Shown here: positions 1-11,155 of the stretch, piece after piece | Numbering within the stretch: position 1 is the stretch's first letter | Layout: each line of letters opens with the position of its first letter | NCBI GenBank assembly: GCA_011316235.1 | Contig: QQBE01000007.1 | Location: 1,183,990-1,247,989, forward strand | Source: Mycothermus thermophilus | Taxonomy: Eukaryota; Ascomycota; Sordariomycetes; Sordariales; Chaetomiaceae | DNA length: 64,000 nucleotides | Reading direction: 5' to 3' | Translations under genes and position numbers: made by a program | The notes under the pieces: generated by a model | Seen by the model: the letters and a program-made list of their open reading frames with translations, nothing else | Database searches by the model: none | What the model was told of the DNA's origin: nothing

Positions 1-470
1 CCGGGCTTGACCGGACCCCTTTCTCTGACGACTCCCGTCCGACGACTTCCCGAGAGCGGCCGTCGACATTGGAGGGTTTCGCCCAACGCATCCTCTCTGA
101 ACTCAGCGCCACTCCGTCCCGCACCGGCAGCCCGCTAAGTCGTAAGGAAGGGCGGCGCGCTACGGGTCCTCAAGACTCTCCTCTTCGATCAGGGCGCTCC
201 GTTTCCTCGAGCACACCCTCTCCAGCGCCGCCTAGCGTGATGCCGGGATCCTGGGACGTCACAAACCGTCCTCTCCCGCCGGCGCCAATGCCGGGCGAGG
301 ATATTCTGGCAAGCCAAGCGAGAGCGTTCCAGGCGATTGATCAAAGTATACTAGCACGACGCGTTGGTCTTCCCAAACTCGCCAAGGGAGGTTCGGAGGA
401 GCGCGATGGAGATGTGTTTGGGAGGCAGCGGACTGCGGGAGGAGTGTCGTCGCAGGACGAGGAGGAAGCG
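1..470 (+). repeat. Partial duplicate of the FHIP gene (left copy)
   Basis: Bases 1-470 match 3212-3681 base for base as far as I can read, at a fixed offset of 3211. The match stops abruptly after the shared run ending gaggaagcg. The true left limit lies outside the window. The segment keeps the FHIP reading frame, then enters unrelated sequence and stops at 512, so it would encode a truncated FHIP tail. It is either the 3' end of a tandem upstream copy or an assembly artefact. Confidence 0.9.
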
Positions 471-837
471 CTGCCCAACTCCACTGCGGATGTTCCACTG
501 AGGTGGCACTGAAGGCCGTCCGCCTTGGCGCTCCTGGACTGCCGAAAATGCCCCAGAAACTCGCGGCCTGGTTCCGGCGGCGGGCTCCCGTGGGGCCTGA
601 AACCCAGAACGGGCGGGCAGATTGGATCCATCCAATTGCATCAGGTCCATCCCGCCCTACCACCTGCACCTATCAACATCCAACATCGCAACCACGGTAT
701 TCCGCCTCATGCAAAATCACCGCCGGCAGCTCGCCTGCCACTCGCCTGCCACTCCGCCAAAGACGTCACCTGGTCTCCAGAGAGTCGAGAACTGAGCTGC
801 ATCTCCGGACTGGCTCCGCTATGCAGCTGCAGATGCC
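471..837. other. Promoter region between the duplicate and FHIP
   Basis: Unique sequence between the end of the duplicated block and the FHIP start codon. I see no credible gene. The overlapping ORFs on both strands have no recognisable domain. It probably holds the FHIP promoter and 5' UTR. Confidence 0.5.
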
Positions 838-3800
838 ATGGACTTTGTATGTTCTGAGCTGTCCCATCGTCTTCTACCATCATCACGAGGGTCAACACCA
901 TGAGTTCGTCCAACTGACCCCCATCTCCATCAGTGGTCACGCCTCCTAGCCCACACGCCGCTATCGTCGGCCAACTCCCGTAAGGACTTTGCCAAAGATC
1001 CTGCCCGCCGCCTGCACCGCTTCGAGAGAGAGTACAGCCAGCTCCTGGTGAGCCCCCATGCCTTGACTCCTCTTTCCTGAACCCCCTCCCCCACCCTAAC
1101 TCTCTCCTAGCACGCATGGCGCACCTCGTCCAGCCTCGCAAACGACCAGGCAGCCGCAGAGTTTGTCGAGATCCGCCTACAAGAGCTCACAAACCTCCTC
1201 AATGATGAATCCCGCCGTCCCCTCCCCCATCCGTGCATCTCCTTCGCCGCCGCCAAACAGGTCTACATCCCTGTGGCCAAGATCGCCTTGAGCTCCGCCA
1301 ACGAATGGATCGTCAAAGAGGCCGTTCTCTTCTTTGCGAGTCTTGTCGAGAGTGAGGAGGAAGCCTTTGTTGAGAATGACGCTTTCGCCACCAGCCTGAC
1401 CAACCTGTTGGTGCGCATCACGGGCCCGAACGGCCTCCGCCTGAGCGCCGACACGGAGAGCCGCGTCGTCGAGCTCGCCTTCAACATCACCACCAAGATC
1501 CGCCTCGACCCCAACATCCTGACCGCCTGGTTCAAGACGCGCCAGGATGCCCGTCCAGACCCGCGGCAGCTCGACCACCGCGAGAAGTTTGCCGGCAGGA
1601 CCCAGAAGCAGGACTTCCCCCTCTTCTACCTGCTGATGGACTTCATCCACCACGAGGGTAAGGTCGGAGACTTTGCTCGTACCGGCCTGCTTTACTTGAT
1701 CGAGGCCGCTTCGAGCTCGGTTCTCCTTGAGCAATGGATCGTCGAGAGCGACCTGTCTACCCTGATGGCGACGGGCTTGGGCGCCCTCTACAGCCAGCTG
1801 AGCCGCAAGCTCGTGATTGACCACCCTCCGCACGAGTTACCGCCCATCCTGGCCTTCTCGGACTACCAACACCCCAAATCCAATTACGATGTGGTCAGCT
1901 CTTGTTCGCAAGACTTCCAGTCCCACCTTGACACCTTCCTGTCCCATCTGCTCTTTTGGCAGGACGTCTTGAATCACTGTCGGTCGGTCGAGGTCAAATC
2001 GACCTTGTTGGAGCACTTCCAGGTCATCTTTCTGCAGCAGTTACTGTACCCTTCCCTGCTCGAATCGTCCGACGTCGATGGTGGTTCGTCCGTGGCTGTC
2101 CTGACTTATCTGCGCCGCATCCTCGAATCCCTGGACCACCCCGACATGGTCAACCTGATCCTCCACTATCTCCTGGGTCTCCCTGACATTGTTGCTGCCC
2201 CTACTGCCCCTGCCGATCCTGGTGACGTCGTAAGCGCCGCACGGAAGCGTAAATCCATGGACCTGGCTACCATGATGGCTTCCAAGGGAGAAACCGCCGC
2301 CGACCCGCTGCTCTTCAACCTGGTCGACTTGATCCTCTCCTGCCTCCGTTCCCAAAATGAGCAGACCGTCTACGTCACCCTGCAGCTCGTGTCGGTGATC
2401 CTCAAGAGGCACCACCGATATGCCGTCATCACTCTCCTGTACACGGAGGGCGTGTTTGGCGACTCCCATCACCGCACCCTAGGCGCGCACCAGCAAGAAA
2501 TCGAGTATCTCATGACTCTGGCCGGCAACATCGGTGGCGAGGACAATTTTGACGAGGTCTATGATAACGTACTCAAGGACACGTTGGTGCGTCTAGAGAA
2601 CCACCCATGCTCTGTCAAGCTGGTCTTGCCCAAGACCTCGACGCTTCAACACAAGCTCCCTCCGGGCCACGACTCCCATCCCGGCACCCCCAGAGATGTG
2701 CGGTCTCACACGCTCAACCCCAGCGATCCGCTGCTCAACATCATCCTGGACCGCCTCGAAACTTTCTTCCTCAATCCTGTGGACACCAACCTGGCGCTGA
2801 CCGAGGCCATCTTTGACCTCGCTGCCTGCGGCTACATGCATCTCGAAGGCTGGTTTTTGCGCAGCCCGATGAACTACGTCTACGAGGAGGACGACAATAG
2901 CCCGCCGCTGCCCGATCCGCCCCTGGATCCCGAGTCCGAGGAGTATGCCGAGTACAAACGCTTGCAGTCCATGCAAGAAGCCCGGCGGCGCCCGAGATGG
3001 GTGCACTCGAGTTTGCCGCGTTTCCTCAGGATTCTCCAAATGCTATGCGATCAGGTGGCTGCCTACCGGGAGACGATCCCTCGCTTCAACGATCTGCTCC
3101 AGCAACGACGCGAGGCGTTCCAAATTGCCGAATCCGCGATTCAGCCACTGCCGTACCACACCACGCGCACGGTTACTCCCTCTCAATCTTCATCCGCCAT
3201 ACCCGCCACATCCGGGCTTGACCGGACCCCTTTCTCTGACGACTCCCGTCCGACGACTTCCCGAGAGCGGCCGTCGACATTGGAGGGTTTCGCCCAACGC
3301 ATCCTCTCTGAACTCAGCGCCACTCCGTCCCGCACCGGCAGCCCGCTAAGTCGTAAGGAAGGGCGGCGCGCTACGGGTCCTCAAGACTCTCCTCTTCGAT
3401 CAGGGCGCTCCGTTTCCTCGAGCACACCCTCTCCAGCGCCGCCTAGCGTGATGCCGGGATCCTGGGACGTCACAAACCGTCCTCTCCCGCCGGCGCCAAT
3501 GCCGGGCGAGGATATTCTGGCAAGCCAAGCGAGAGCGTTCCAGGCGATTGATCAAAGTATACTAGCACGACGCGTTGGTCTTCCCAAACTCGCCAAGGGA
3601 GGTTCGGAGGAGCGCGATGGAGATGTGTTTGGGAGGCAGCGGACTGCGGGAGGAGTGTCGTCGCAGGACGAGGAGGAAGCGAAGGCCGAAGAGGAGGCCA
3701 AAGCCGAAGAAGGCGGCGGTGAGGACGCGCTTTTGGCTCCGTCGGATGGGGAAGATGACGAGGAGCAGGATGATGGTGGTGATGGTCGGGGCGGCACGGG

Positions 3801-3987
3801 AGGAGGGGGAGAGGAGGACTCAAGAACGCCAAATGCTCCGTCGGCGGCTACGGCCGACAAGGAAAAGACGGACGCCTCGGTGTCGCACATCTTGACCAAC
3901 ACGATCGTCCTGCAGGCATTTTTGTTTGAGCTGGCCAGCCTGGTACAGGTGAGGGCCGGACTGTTTGATGAGGTGCGGTTTGCCTAG
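838..3987 (+). CDS. FHIP / RAI16-like HOOK-interacting protein
   Basis: Three exons: 838-846, 934-1047 and 1111-3987, giving 999 aa. The first exon codes only MDF and is followed by a GTATGT donor. Both introns restore an N-terminus that reads MDFWSRLLAHTPLSSANSRK and runs into the long ORF without a break. The family (RAI16-like, FHIP) forms the FHF complex with Hook and FTS, which links early endosomes to dynein; that role is family knowledge. The helical core fills about residues 1-680. It is followed by a Ser/Pro-rich linker (about 700-860) and a very acidic Glu/Lys/Gly tract, then a conserved-looking C-terminus ending in EVRFA. The linker is the part duplicated at 1-470. A good alternative donor at 3949 could join a downstream exon (4069-4272) instead. 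Confidence 0.8.
3212..3681 (+). repeat. Partial duplicate within FHIP (right copy)
   Basis: The resident copy of the 470-bp perfect repeat, inside the FHIP coding sequence (Ser/Pro-rich linker up to the acidic tract). Fungi with repeat-induced point mutation normally mutate repeats above roughly 400 bp, yet no C-to-T differences are visible between the copies. Confidence 0.9.
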
Positions 3988-4068
3988 GCGGCTGCAGACA
4001 CAGACGCAAGCGTAACGAAGTGTATTGGAGAAGCACAAGCTACCAAGGGTTGGTCCCCGCCCCGGCAG

Positions 4069-4272
4069 GAATATCTAGTCGTACCACGGGAGGAGCCGCA
4101 GGAGGTTGAGAAAGCCGAGGAGCTCCAGACGTTGGAGAAAACGAAGGAGTTGGCCGTGATGGGCCTCAGGCACAGGGGCCGCATCACGCCAGAAGACTGG
4201 CTTGGGCCAACCTTTGAATCAAAGGACTTGTTGCAGGGACTTTTTTTCGACGTTGGGCAGCAGCGGCGGTGA
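4069..4272 (+). other. Possible alternative 3' exon of FHIP
   Basis: After the FHIP stop at 3987, a CCCCGGCAG acceptor at 4068 opens a phase-0 stretch of 67 codons. It is Glu/Lys-rich and includes RGRITPEDWLGPTFESKDLL, and it stops at 4270-4272. A GTGAGG donor at 3949, also phase 0, would give a 120-nt intron and replace VRAGLFDEVRFA with this tail. Coding-like composition favours a real exon. The conserved look of the retained form favours a stop at 3987. Both isoforms are possible. Confidence 0.35.
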
Positions 4273-5342
4273 GTGAATGAATGGTGCAGACCTGTTTCTG
4301 GAATTGTGGTTACGTGGTGGAGAGTGGAGGAGATGGAGCATGAACACAATGGTGCATAGTTACATGATGCATTGCTCTGGTGTTTTGGCCTGGGGGATGG
4401 CTTGGCATGGGTTATGTTGTATAGGAGGTATGAATATTCATTCATTTTTCACACGAGGAGGAGAAATTCATCATCCAGAGTGAGAAGCACCTCGTAGTTA
4501 TTAACTAAGTATGTACATACTTACGGAGTACTCGTACACTACACCGCAAGGCACAGTCGAGGAAAGGATGCCGGGTACTCCGTAGTGATCCGTACCCGAC
4601 ACTGGACGTTCAGGAGTTTGTCCCGCCATTTTGGACGGATGCTCCTCGGCGACGTTCGTGTCCGCACCGCTGGGTCGATGATGTCAAATGATGTCAATTT
4701 CCCAGATTCCCCCACTCCCGTCTCAACCACAACACAACGCAGCACACCCGACACACACACACGCACACCGGCTGCCGAACCGGTGCGTGCACTGCAGCCG
4801 TCTGCAGCTCGTCCCGGGCCTGCTTCTAGAAATCCCCCAAGATTCGCCCTTTTTCCGATTGCATCCCGAGCATTTCTCACCTGACCGGTGCCACCGAGTC
4901 ACCCACCAAGACGCCGATCCCTGTCTGAGCCGAGCAGCCGGAGCAGTTTGACCGAGTGCGATGCGAAACGAGGCCGTGGCATTGAACCAAAAATTTCTCC
5001 GCCTTGGTCTGTTTCTAGCGTGCTCCGTGGAGCCTCTCCCTTTTGTTGGTTGGCCGCCGTCGCCGCCGTCGCCGCCGTTGCCGTCACTGTCGATCAGGTG
5101 AGACAGACAGCGGGACAATACTACTTAAGTAGTTGGGTAAACGTCACACAAACTTCGACGGATTGCTGGGACTCGATGGATGAATGAAGGGAAGGCAACA
5201 CAATGCGGGTTTTTGTTATGCAAGCTTTTTGTTTCCCAGCTCATGGCGGGGAGAACGGGGAAGCCAAGGCAGAGAAGAACCAAGTGAACAAGAAAGGTTC
5301 AGGTTGGGGGCCACTGACGCAACCACCGATGTGCTAGCCGTC

Positions 5343-5670
5343 GGCTAACGGCCGCCACTGACGCAGCGGCACTGATCAGCATTTCCGCTTGAGGGCTGGC
5401 GGTTCTCTCGGCCATGCCAGAGCATCCAATGTGCGACGCGCTGATGGCGGGGGCCACGCCAAGGGACACCAAGGAAGCAAAGCGCCTTGGCGCCCAAGTT
5501 TGCGGTGTCTCTGTTGGGCAGACTGCGGGTGCGGTGAAGCAGCGCCTGCTTGGGGGGGCGGGAGCGGGGGGGTTGCGCTTTTTCAGGGGCAGAACAGAAG
5601 ACAGCGAGGATCCGGGAGATGAGACGCAAGGCTCCGTCCCGCTTGAATGGACGGTCGCGTGCCGGGCTAA
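5343..5670 (+). promoter_or_regulatory. Two GGCTAA motifs, XlnR/Xyr1-like
   Basis: GGCTAA occurs at 5343-5348 and 5665-5670, about 990 and 670 bp before the xylanase start codon. GGCTAA is the core recognised by the fungal xylanase regulator XlnR/Xyr1. Binding here is inference: the hexamer is short and would occur by chance. Confidence 0.3.
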
Positions 5671-6306
5671 CTAGCGTTGGGCTGCGTACTTTAGGTCTTG
5701 GCTGATGAAATAGGAGTGGTATCGGGCTGGGCAGGACGGGGCAGAATGTGACGAAGTCTTTTCGTTAAAAATGCAACGCGCCGCCACCGCGCTGGCCCCC
5801 CCGCGGCTTTCGCTCCCTTCGCTCCCCTCCCTCCCTCCCCTTTGGCATTTACGGACTGGGTTTTGTTGGACGAGACCGGATTTTCTATCATTGCCGTCCC
5901 GGACCGGCATCAGGAAAACTTACGGAGTTACTACGACCTGAGAACTCTGCAGATATTCGGCGTGGGACTGACTGGCTTCTCCCGCGCCGCGCACAAGGTC
6001 CAAGGCGGATTGCTTACTTTCGGGGCAGATGGGGGCTGAATGAAAGTTGGATCCGCTGGTTTCGGCCCATATTTCGTCTGTATGGTTTCGCGGTTGGGAT
6101 CACACACATCATCCTCCTGAGGGCGCCAACCTGGACCTTGCGATGCTCATGGCACACTTCGACGCGTGGCGATAAACTCGACGACACGACGTCCCAGGCC
6201 ACGGGGGACGCAGGAACAACATCCAACAACCAACAACAGCCGCCACGCAACAAGCCAGGGAGACGACGGGTGCTGCTGCACCCCGGCAGAACAGCCAGCC
6301 TTTCGC

Positions 6307-6333
6307 ACCACCACCACCACCACCACCACCACC
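6307..6333 (+). repeat. (CAC)n microsatellite abutting the start codon
   Basis: A run of CAC/ACC triplets lies directly against the GH10 start codon, so the 5' leader ends in ACCACCATGG. Slippage here would alter the leader but not the frame of the main ORF. Confidence 0.85.
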
Positions 6334-7647
6334 ATGGCGAGGCTCTCTCGCGCCCTGCTGGCGGCTGCCGCCGTAGCCGCCAATGTCTCGGCGCAACAGC
6401 AACAACAAGCACAAGAACAGCTCCCCGAGGGATTGCACGGCCTCATGGTGGCCGCCGGCAAGGAGTATTTCGGCACGGCGACCGATGTCAACAGCATCGA
6501 CGACGAGATATATCAGTCCATCCTCAACTACCAGGGCGAGTTCGGCATGGTGACGCCCGAAAACTCGCAAAAGTGGGAGTTTACTCAACCTCGTCGGGAC
6601 GAGTTCGTCTACACCAACGCCGACACCGTCGTTGGGAGGGCACAAGAGATTGGGCAATTAGTACGATGCCACGCCTTGACATGGCATTCTCAATTGCCGA
6701 CGTTTGGTATGTATTCCCCTCCGCCATTTCAAAGCCATCATCGGCGATGTGTTCCACGCCTTTACTGACATGGAGTTTTTCTTCTCCCCCTCCTTCCAGT
6801 CTCAACCACGCAATGGAATGCTTCCACTCTCGCCTCTTTCCTAACCACCCACATCGACAACGTCGTGACCCACTTCGCCGGGCAATGCTACGCCTGGGAC
6901 GTGGTCAACGAGGCGTTAAACGAAGACGGGTCCTATCGAAACTCTACCTTTTACCAATACCTGGGCGAGGAGTACATCACGATCTCCTTCGAGGCGGCCG
7001 CCAAAGCCGACCCGGCCGCCAAGCTCTACTATAACGACTTCAACCTCGAAACCTCCCCGAAAAAGGCTGCCGGTGCCGAGCGCATCGTCCGTCTCCTCCA
7101 GGACGCCGGCGCGCGCATCGACGGCGTCGGCTTCCAGGCCCACCTCGTCGTGGGCCAAACCCCGCCGCGCAAGAACCTCACCGCCCTCCTGTCGCGCTTC
7201 GCCAGCCTCGGCGTTGAGGTGGCCTACACGGAGCTCGACATTGCTCACGAGTTCCCCAAAGACAGCTCCAACCGGACCCCGGACGCCGCGGCGCTCGAGC
7301 AGCAAGCCGAAGACTACGTCGCCGTCGTTGGGTCGTGCCTGGACGAGCCCAAATGCGTCGGCGTCACGGTCTGGCAGTTCACCGACGAGTACAGCTGGGT
7401 CCCGGAAACGTTTGAAGGCCGCGACCAGGCGTGCTTGTGGACGCGCGACTACAAGAAGAAGCCGGCCTACGACGCCGTGTCCAATCTGCTGCGCGAAGCG
7501 GCAGCCAACAACACGGGCGTGAACACCAACTCGACTGAGGATATCCCGGAGCCGATACCCTCCAACGGGGCAGCGGCGGCAGCGGGCGGTTGGGTGGCCA
7601 GGGTTGCTCTGGGAGCGGCCGTGGTTGTGGGGATGGCTTTGCTTTAA
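6334..7647 (+). CDS. GH10 endo-beta-1,4-xylanase with GPI-like tail
   Basis: Exons 6334-6706 and 6800-7647 give 406 aa. The 93-nt intron (GTATGT...CCAG) splits a Val codon. Residues 1-20 form a signal peptide ending VSA, followed by a Gln-rich stretch. The GH10 barrel shows the conserved HALTWHSQLP strand, the acid/base Glu162 in WDVVNEAL and the nucleophile Glu269 in AYTELDIA. GH10 enzymes cut internal beta-1,4 bonds of xylan. After the catalytic domain (about residue 375) there is no cellulose-binding module. The protein ends with a spacer and a hydrophobic C-terminal helix after SNGAAAAAGG, which looks like a GPI-anchor signal, so the enzyme may be kept on the cell surface. The start is the first ATG with a good context and signal peptide. 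Confidence 0.92.
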
Positions 7648-8100
7648 TACCAGTTACCTACCTACCACCTATCCATAAAGCGTGAGGATACATGCCTTAC
7701 CTTAACCTACCTTACCTTACCTCATATACAATGATACCCATTTCTTTGGGGGTCGGCGGCAGCGGCGGCGGTGAGAGAGCATTCGGAGATTTCTGTACTG
7801 ATACGTTTTCAGGGTTTTTTTTTTTTTTTTTTTTTTTTTTTTCCTTTGGTCATCATATCATCTTTTCATCATGGTTTGGATGCATTCCATACGTGATATC
7901 ATCAATTGCCATAGATAGAATACACAACACAGATACGGCCGGGCCAGGCCGATATTCATGATTCCCCCATCAAGCCAAATCCCTTGAAGCGAAAACAACA
8001 TGCACATTCCAACCTTCTGCATATGCAATGCGACTTTCCCACGCCTGCCGTACCTATCCTACCACTCAAGCATCACCACCCTGCATCTGCATCGCTTCCA
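7648..8100. other. Convergent 3' region with T28 tract
   Basis: Shared 3' flank of the convergent xylanase and AA7 genes. It holds short CCTTACC-type repeats near 7690-7720 and a run of 28 T at 7815-7842. No gene seen. Confidence 0.6.
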
Positions 8101-9725
8101 CTACGCGGGGAGCACACCCTGCGGGAAGTGGAACAAATCCTCGGGATCAACCGCCTTCTTGATGGCCTGCAGCTTGGGCAGGTGCCTGCCCCAATAATTC
8201 ACCTGCGCCTCGTCCTGGCTGAGCCGGTGGTTCGGGTAATTGATGTACATGCCCCAATCGTCCCTGCTCAAGCCGTGCGTGATGTTGTTGACGAGGTCGC
8301 TCATGAGCTCGTGCCCGTCGGCCGGGAAGACGTGGCCGTCATCGACGCGGTCGTAGAGTAGGAACAGGAAGAGCGCATCGCGGTACGCGTACGCCGTGTA
8401 GTCGCGGTCCGGCTTGGAGACGGCCGACGTTTTGCCGCCGTGGAAGTCGATCTGCACGTACCAGTCGCGCGGGCTGGCTTTGGCCTGCCGGAACCAGTAG
8501 CTGACGAAGGTCTGGAGCTTGTCGTCGCTCAGGGCTTTGGTGTAGAGGCTGGTGGAGAAGAAGGTGTCGTGCTATAGGAGCTAAGTTAGCTGGTGTTTGC
8601 TTCAGAGAAACCGATAAACTCAGAACTCACATCTTCATGGCCGTGCTGCTGATCAATGTTGGTCATGCCGCCGAAATGCCTCGCCTGATCGACCCAGTTG
8701 CCCTCCCTTGCCATGGCGAGCACGGCGCCCGTCGCCTTGAGGAGCGGCGCCAACGCCTCCTGCAAACCCGCACGGTTCCCGTGGTACAAGCCCTCAAAGT
8801 TGACGAAGCGCTTGGCGATGAACAGGCGCATGTTGAGCTCGGGCGCCATGGTGTCAGCGAACTCCTGGGCCGCCTTGAGCCCCGCGAACGCGCGCTCCTC
8901 CGTTGGCCACTGCACCGACGCCACGAAGAAGGTGACGGTCTCGGGCACCTCAAACGTCTTGAAGCGGAACTCGGTCACGACGCCCATGGATCCGCCGGCG
9001 CCGCGCAGCGCCCAAAACAGGTCCGGGTTTTCCGTCTCGGAGCAGTTGACAAACGTCGAGTTGGCCAACAGGACGGTCGCGCCGACCAGCCAGTCCGAGG
9101 CGAGACCGCGCGTGTGCGAGCTCATGCCGAAGCCGCCGTGCAGGACGTGGCCGCCGGCTCCGACGCTAGACGGCGGTCAGTCATGGTCTGTCGGGAGCAC
9201 CATTACCAGACAAAAGAAGTCTCCAACCAAGGAAGGGGCAAGAAACAAAACTCACCCAGGACACGTCCCATGGCTAATAGCCCTCTTCCCCTGGTTATAC
9301 ACCTCCCAGGCAAAATGCCCCAACCTCGTGCCGCCCTGGGCCGTCGCGATGCCCGTCTCCGGGTCCAGCACCACCTTGTTGAACCGCGACATCTCAATCA
9401 CCAAATGCCCGTCCTCCCCGCCGAGCCCGAAATTGGCATAGCTGTGCCCGCCGCACTTGGGCGTCGCCTTGAACCCTAGCTCGCGCGCGCACGTCACGGC
9501 GTCCCGGATGTGCTCGGCCGTGGTGACGGCCGCAACGGCCGCGGGAGTGTAGTTGAGCGCCAGGTTGAAGCCCGTGGCGTCGAGCTTGTACTCGGCCGAG
9601 CCGACTTCATCGACGGGCACCCCGGCCGCGGTGAGGCAGTCGAGGAGCGCCGCGGTCCGGTCAGCCGAGAGCGGAGAGGCGGCGGTGGCGCCCAGGAGGG
9701 CGAGGAGAGGCGCGATGTGGCGCAT
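8101..9725 (-). CDS. AA7 FAD-linked oligosaccharide oxidase
   Basis: Exons 9725-9256, 9165-8631 and 8571-8101 (minus strand) give 491 aa. Both introns have GTGAG donors and keep phase. A signal peptide covers about residues 1-17. The FAD-binding fold of the berberine-bridge/GOOX family follows. His94 in KCGGHSYANFG and Cys155 in SHGTCPGVG are the pair used for bicovalent flavin attachment in AA7 gluco- and xylo-oligosaccharide oxidases. The C-terminal berberine-bridge motif, with NYPNH and the VNYWG pair, is present. The enzyme would oxidise the reducing end of oligosaccharides to lactones and release hydrogen peroxide outside the cell. It is convergent with the GH10 xylanase 450 bp away, which suggests xylo-oligosaccharides as substrate (inference); gluco-oligosaccharides remain possible. 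Confidence 0.9.
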
Positions 9726-11155
9726 GAGGTGGGTTGGATTACTTGGACAACTCCGTGGCGTGATGCGGGCGGGATGGTGTTTCGAAGCTTATTTTACGCT
9801 GTGGGGAAGATCTCCGCGGGAACCGCTGTGTCTCAGATCTGGGGAAGCGTCTGGGGAAAACCCGCTGGGTCCGCCAGATCTAGATATATGCAGCAGGGCC
9901 CGATGTTGGGGTCAACCTCCGGAAAGCTCCTGGCCAGTGACTGCGAAACAGCATAGACGATGGGTATCGACGGATGGCGCCATCCACAAAATTGGATCGT
10001 ATGGCGCTCTGTTCATGGTTATATGGCGTCTGTCTCCCGTGATCCCTCGCTCGGAGGGAGCAGAGCCATGGATCGGATCACTGAGTGTTTTTGCCGGCCG
10101 TGGAGTAGATTAAGGAAGGCTGATTCTGAGAGCGGTGGTCGGGACGGACGTCCCGGAAAACCAACGGGCCGTCATTGCTGTCTGTATGCTCTTCATGGGA
10201 GAGACGGGAGGCTGAGGAAATGCGGAGGATCAATCCCGCTCTGGAAGCGCGTGTATGGGTCCGCGCGGGTTGTGTTCAAGTCAAAACGATCAGGCCACCG
10301 ATATGCGGACGGAGAGCCAGAGGCGAGGAAATATGTCTAGCGGCGGCGGTAATGACGCTCTCCGACAGCCTGCCGGGAGGTATATTGATGTGGGACCGTA
10401 ACGGCCTTGAGGTGGTCAGCATGGTAATAAAACTCGGGCGAGATCCGGGTTCCAGTAATAGAGCATGGCATGGAATGTTTGGAAAACTTTATTTGCGACA
10501 ACTTACACAGAAGGAAGCCTAGGTACTGAGGTAGTCTCGCCTAGGCGTGCTTGTCCACGTCAGGAGGCGACAGATTGCGTCTACTGCTTCATAGTGGTCC
10601 GATTTCAATCGCGCTTGTCGTCTCGACTGGCGGCTCGATATTATCCGGCAATCATGTTGGAGATGCTCATCCTATGCCACACTTTGCGCATGTGCTCTCG
10701 CTCGGCCATTTTTCTTTTGCGGCATGGGCAGACAGCAGACATGTTTGTAGATTGCCATTCCTGACACGCCTTTTTCTTGTCATAAGTTCTGCCCTCAGCA
10801 TGGCCTGAGTGATGTTTATCCTTTTCCAAGGCTAGAGGAAACACCATCTTGTTGGGAGAGACCAACAGGTCGGTAGGTCCCGAATGTGGGGGGCGGCAAC
10901 GGTCGAAGCCTTACAAGGCTATATGTCGGACTGCCGGTTCAAAAGGTTACAGGCGGATTTATCCAGGCCCCTCATATCGTACTACGAGGCGGAGCAATCC
11001 GTCGGCTTTGCGTTCCGAAACTTGGGCCCTCAGAAAGGCTTCAGGATCTCCGAGTTCATGATTTTTGCATGAAGCCTTCACCTCATGTCGTCCTTCGGAC
11101 CTGGGTTTCCACTTCACTGGGATTCTTTCCCTCGAACAATGCGAGACTGGCCATC
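9726..11155. other. Intergenic region, AA7 promoter
   Basis: 1.4 kb between the AA7 start and the 3' end of the Zn2Cys6 gene. ORFs are short, overlap on several frames and show no domain. I see no RNA gene. It presumably holds the AA7 promoter. Confidence 0.5.

Larger units (their letters stand above)
4273..6333. other. Intergenic region upstream of GH10 xylanase
   Basis: About 2 kb without a recognisable gene. ORFs here overlap on both strands and lack domains. It contains two copies of the TACGGAGTA nonamer (4522-4530 and, inverted, 4576-4584), a GCC/GTC-rich run near 5060-5090, and the GGCTAA sites listed separately. It most likely holds the xylanase promoter and long 5' leader. Confidence 0.5.
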
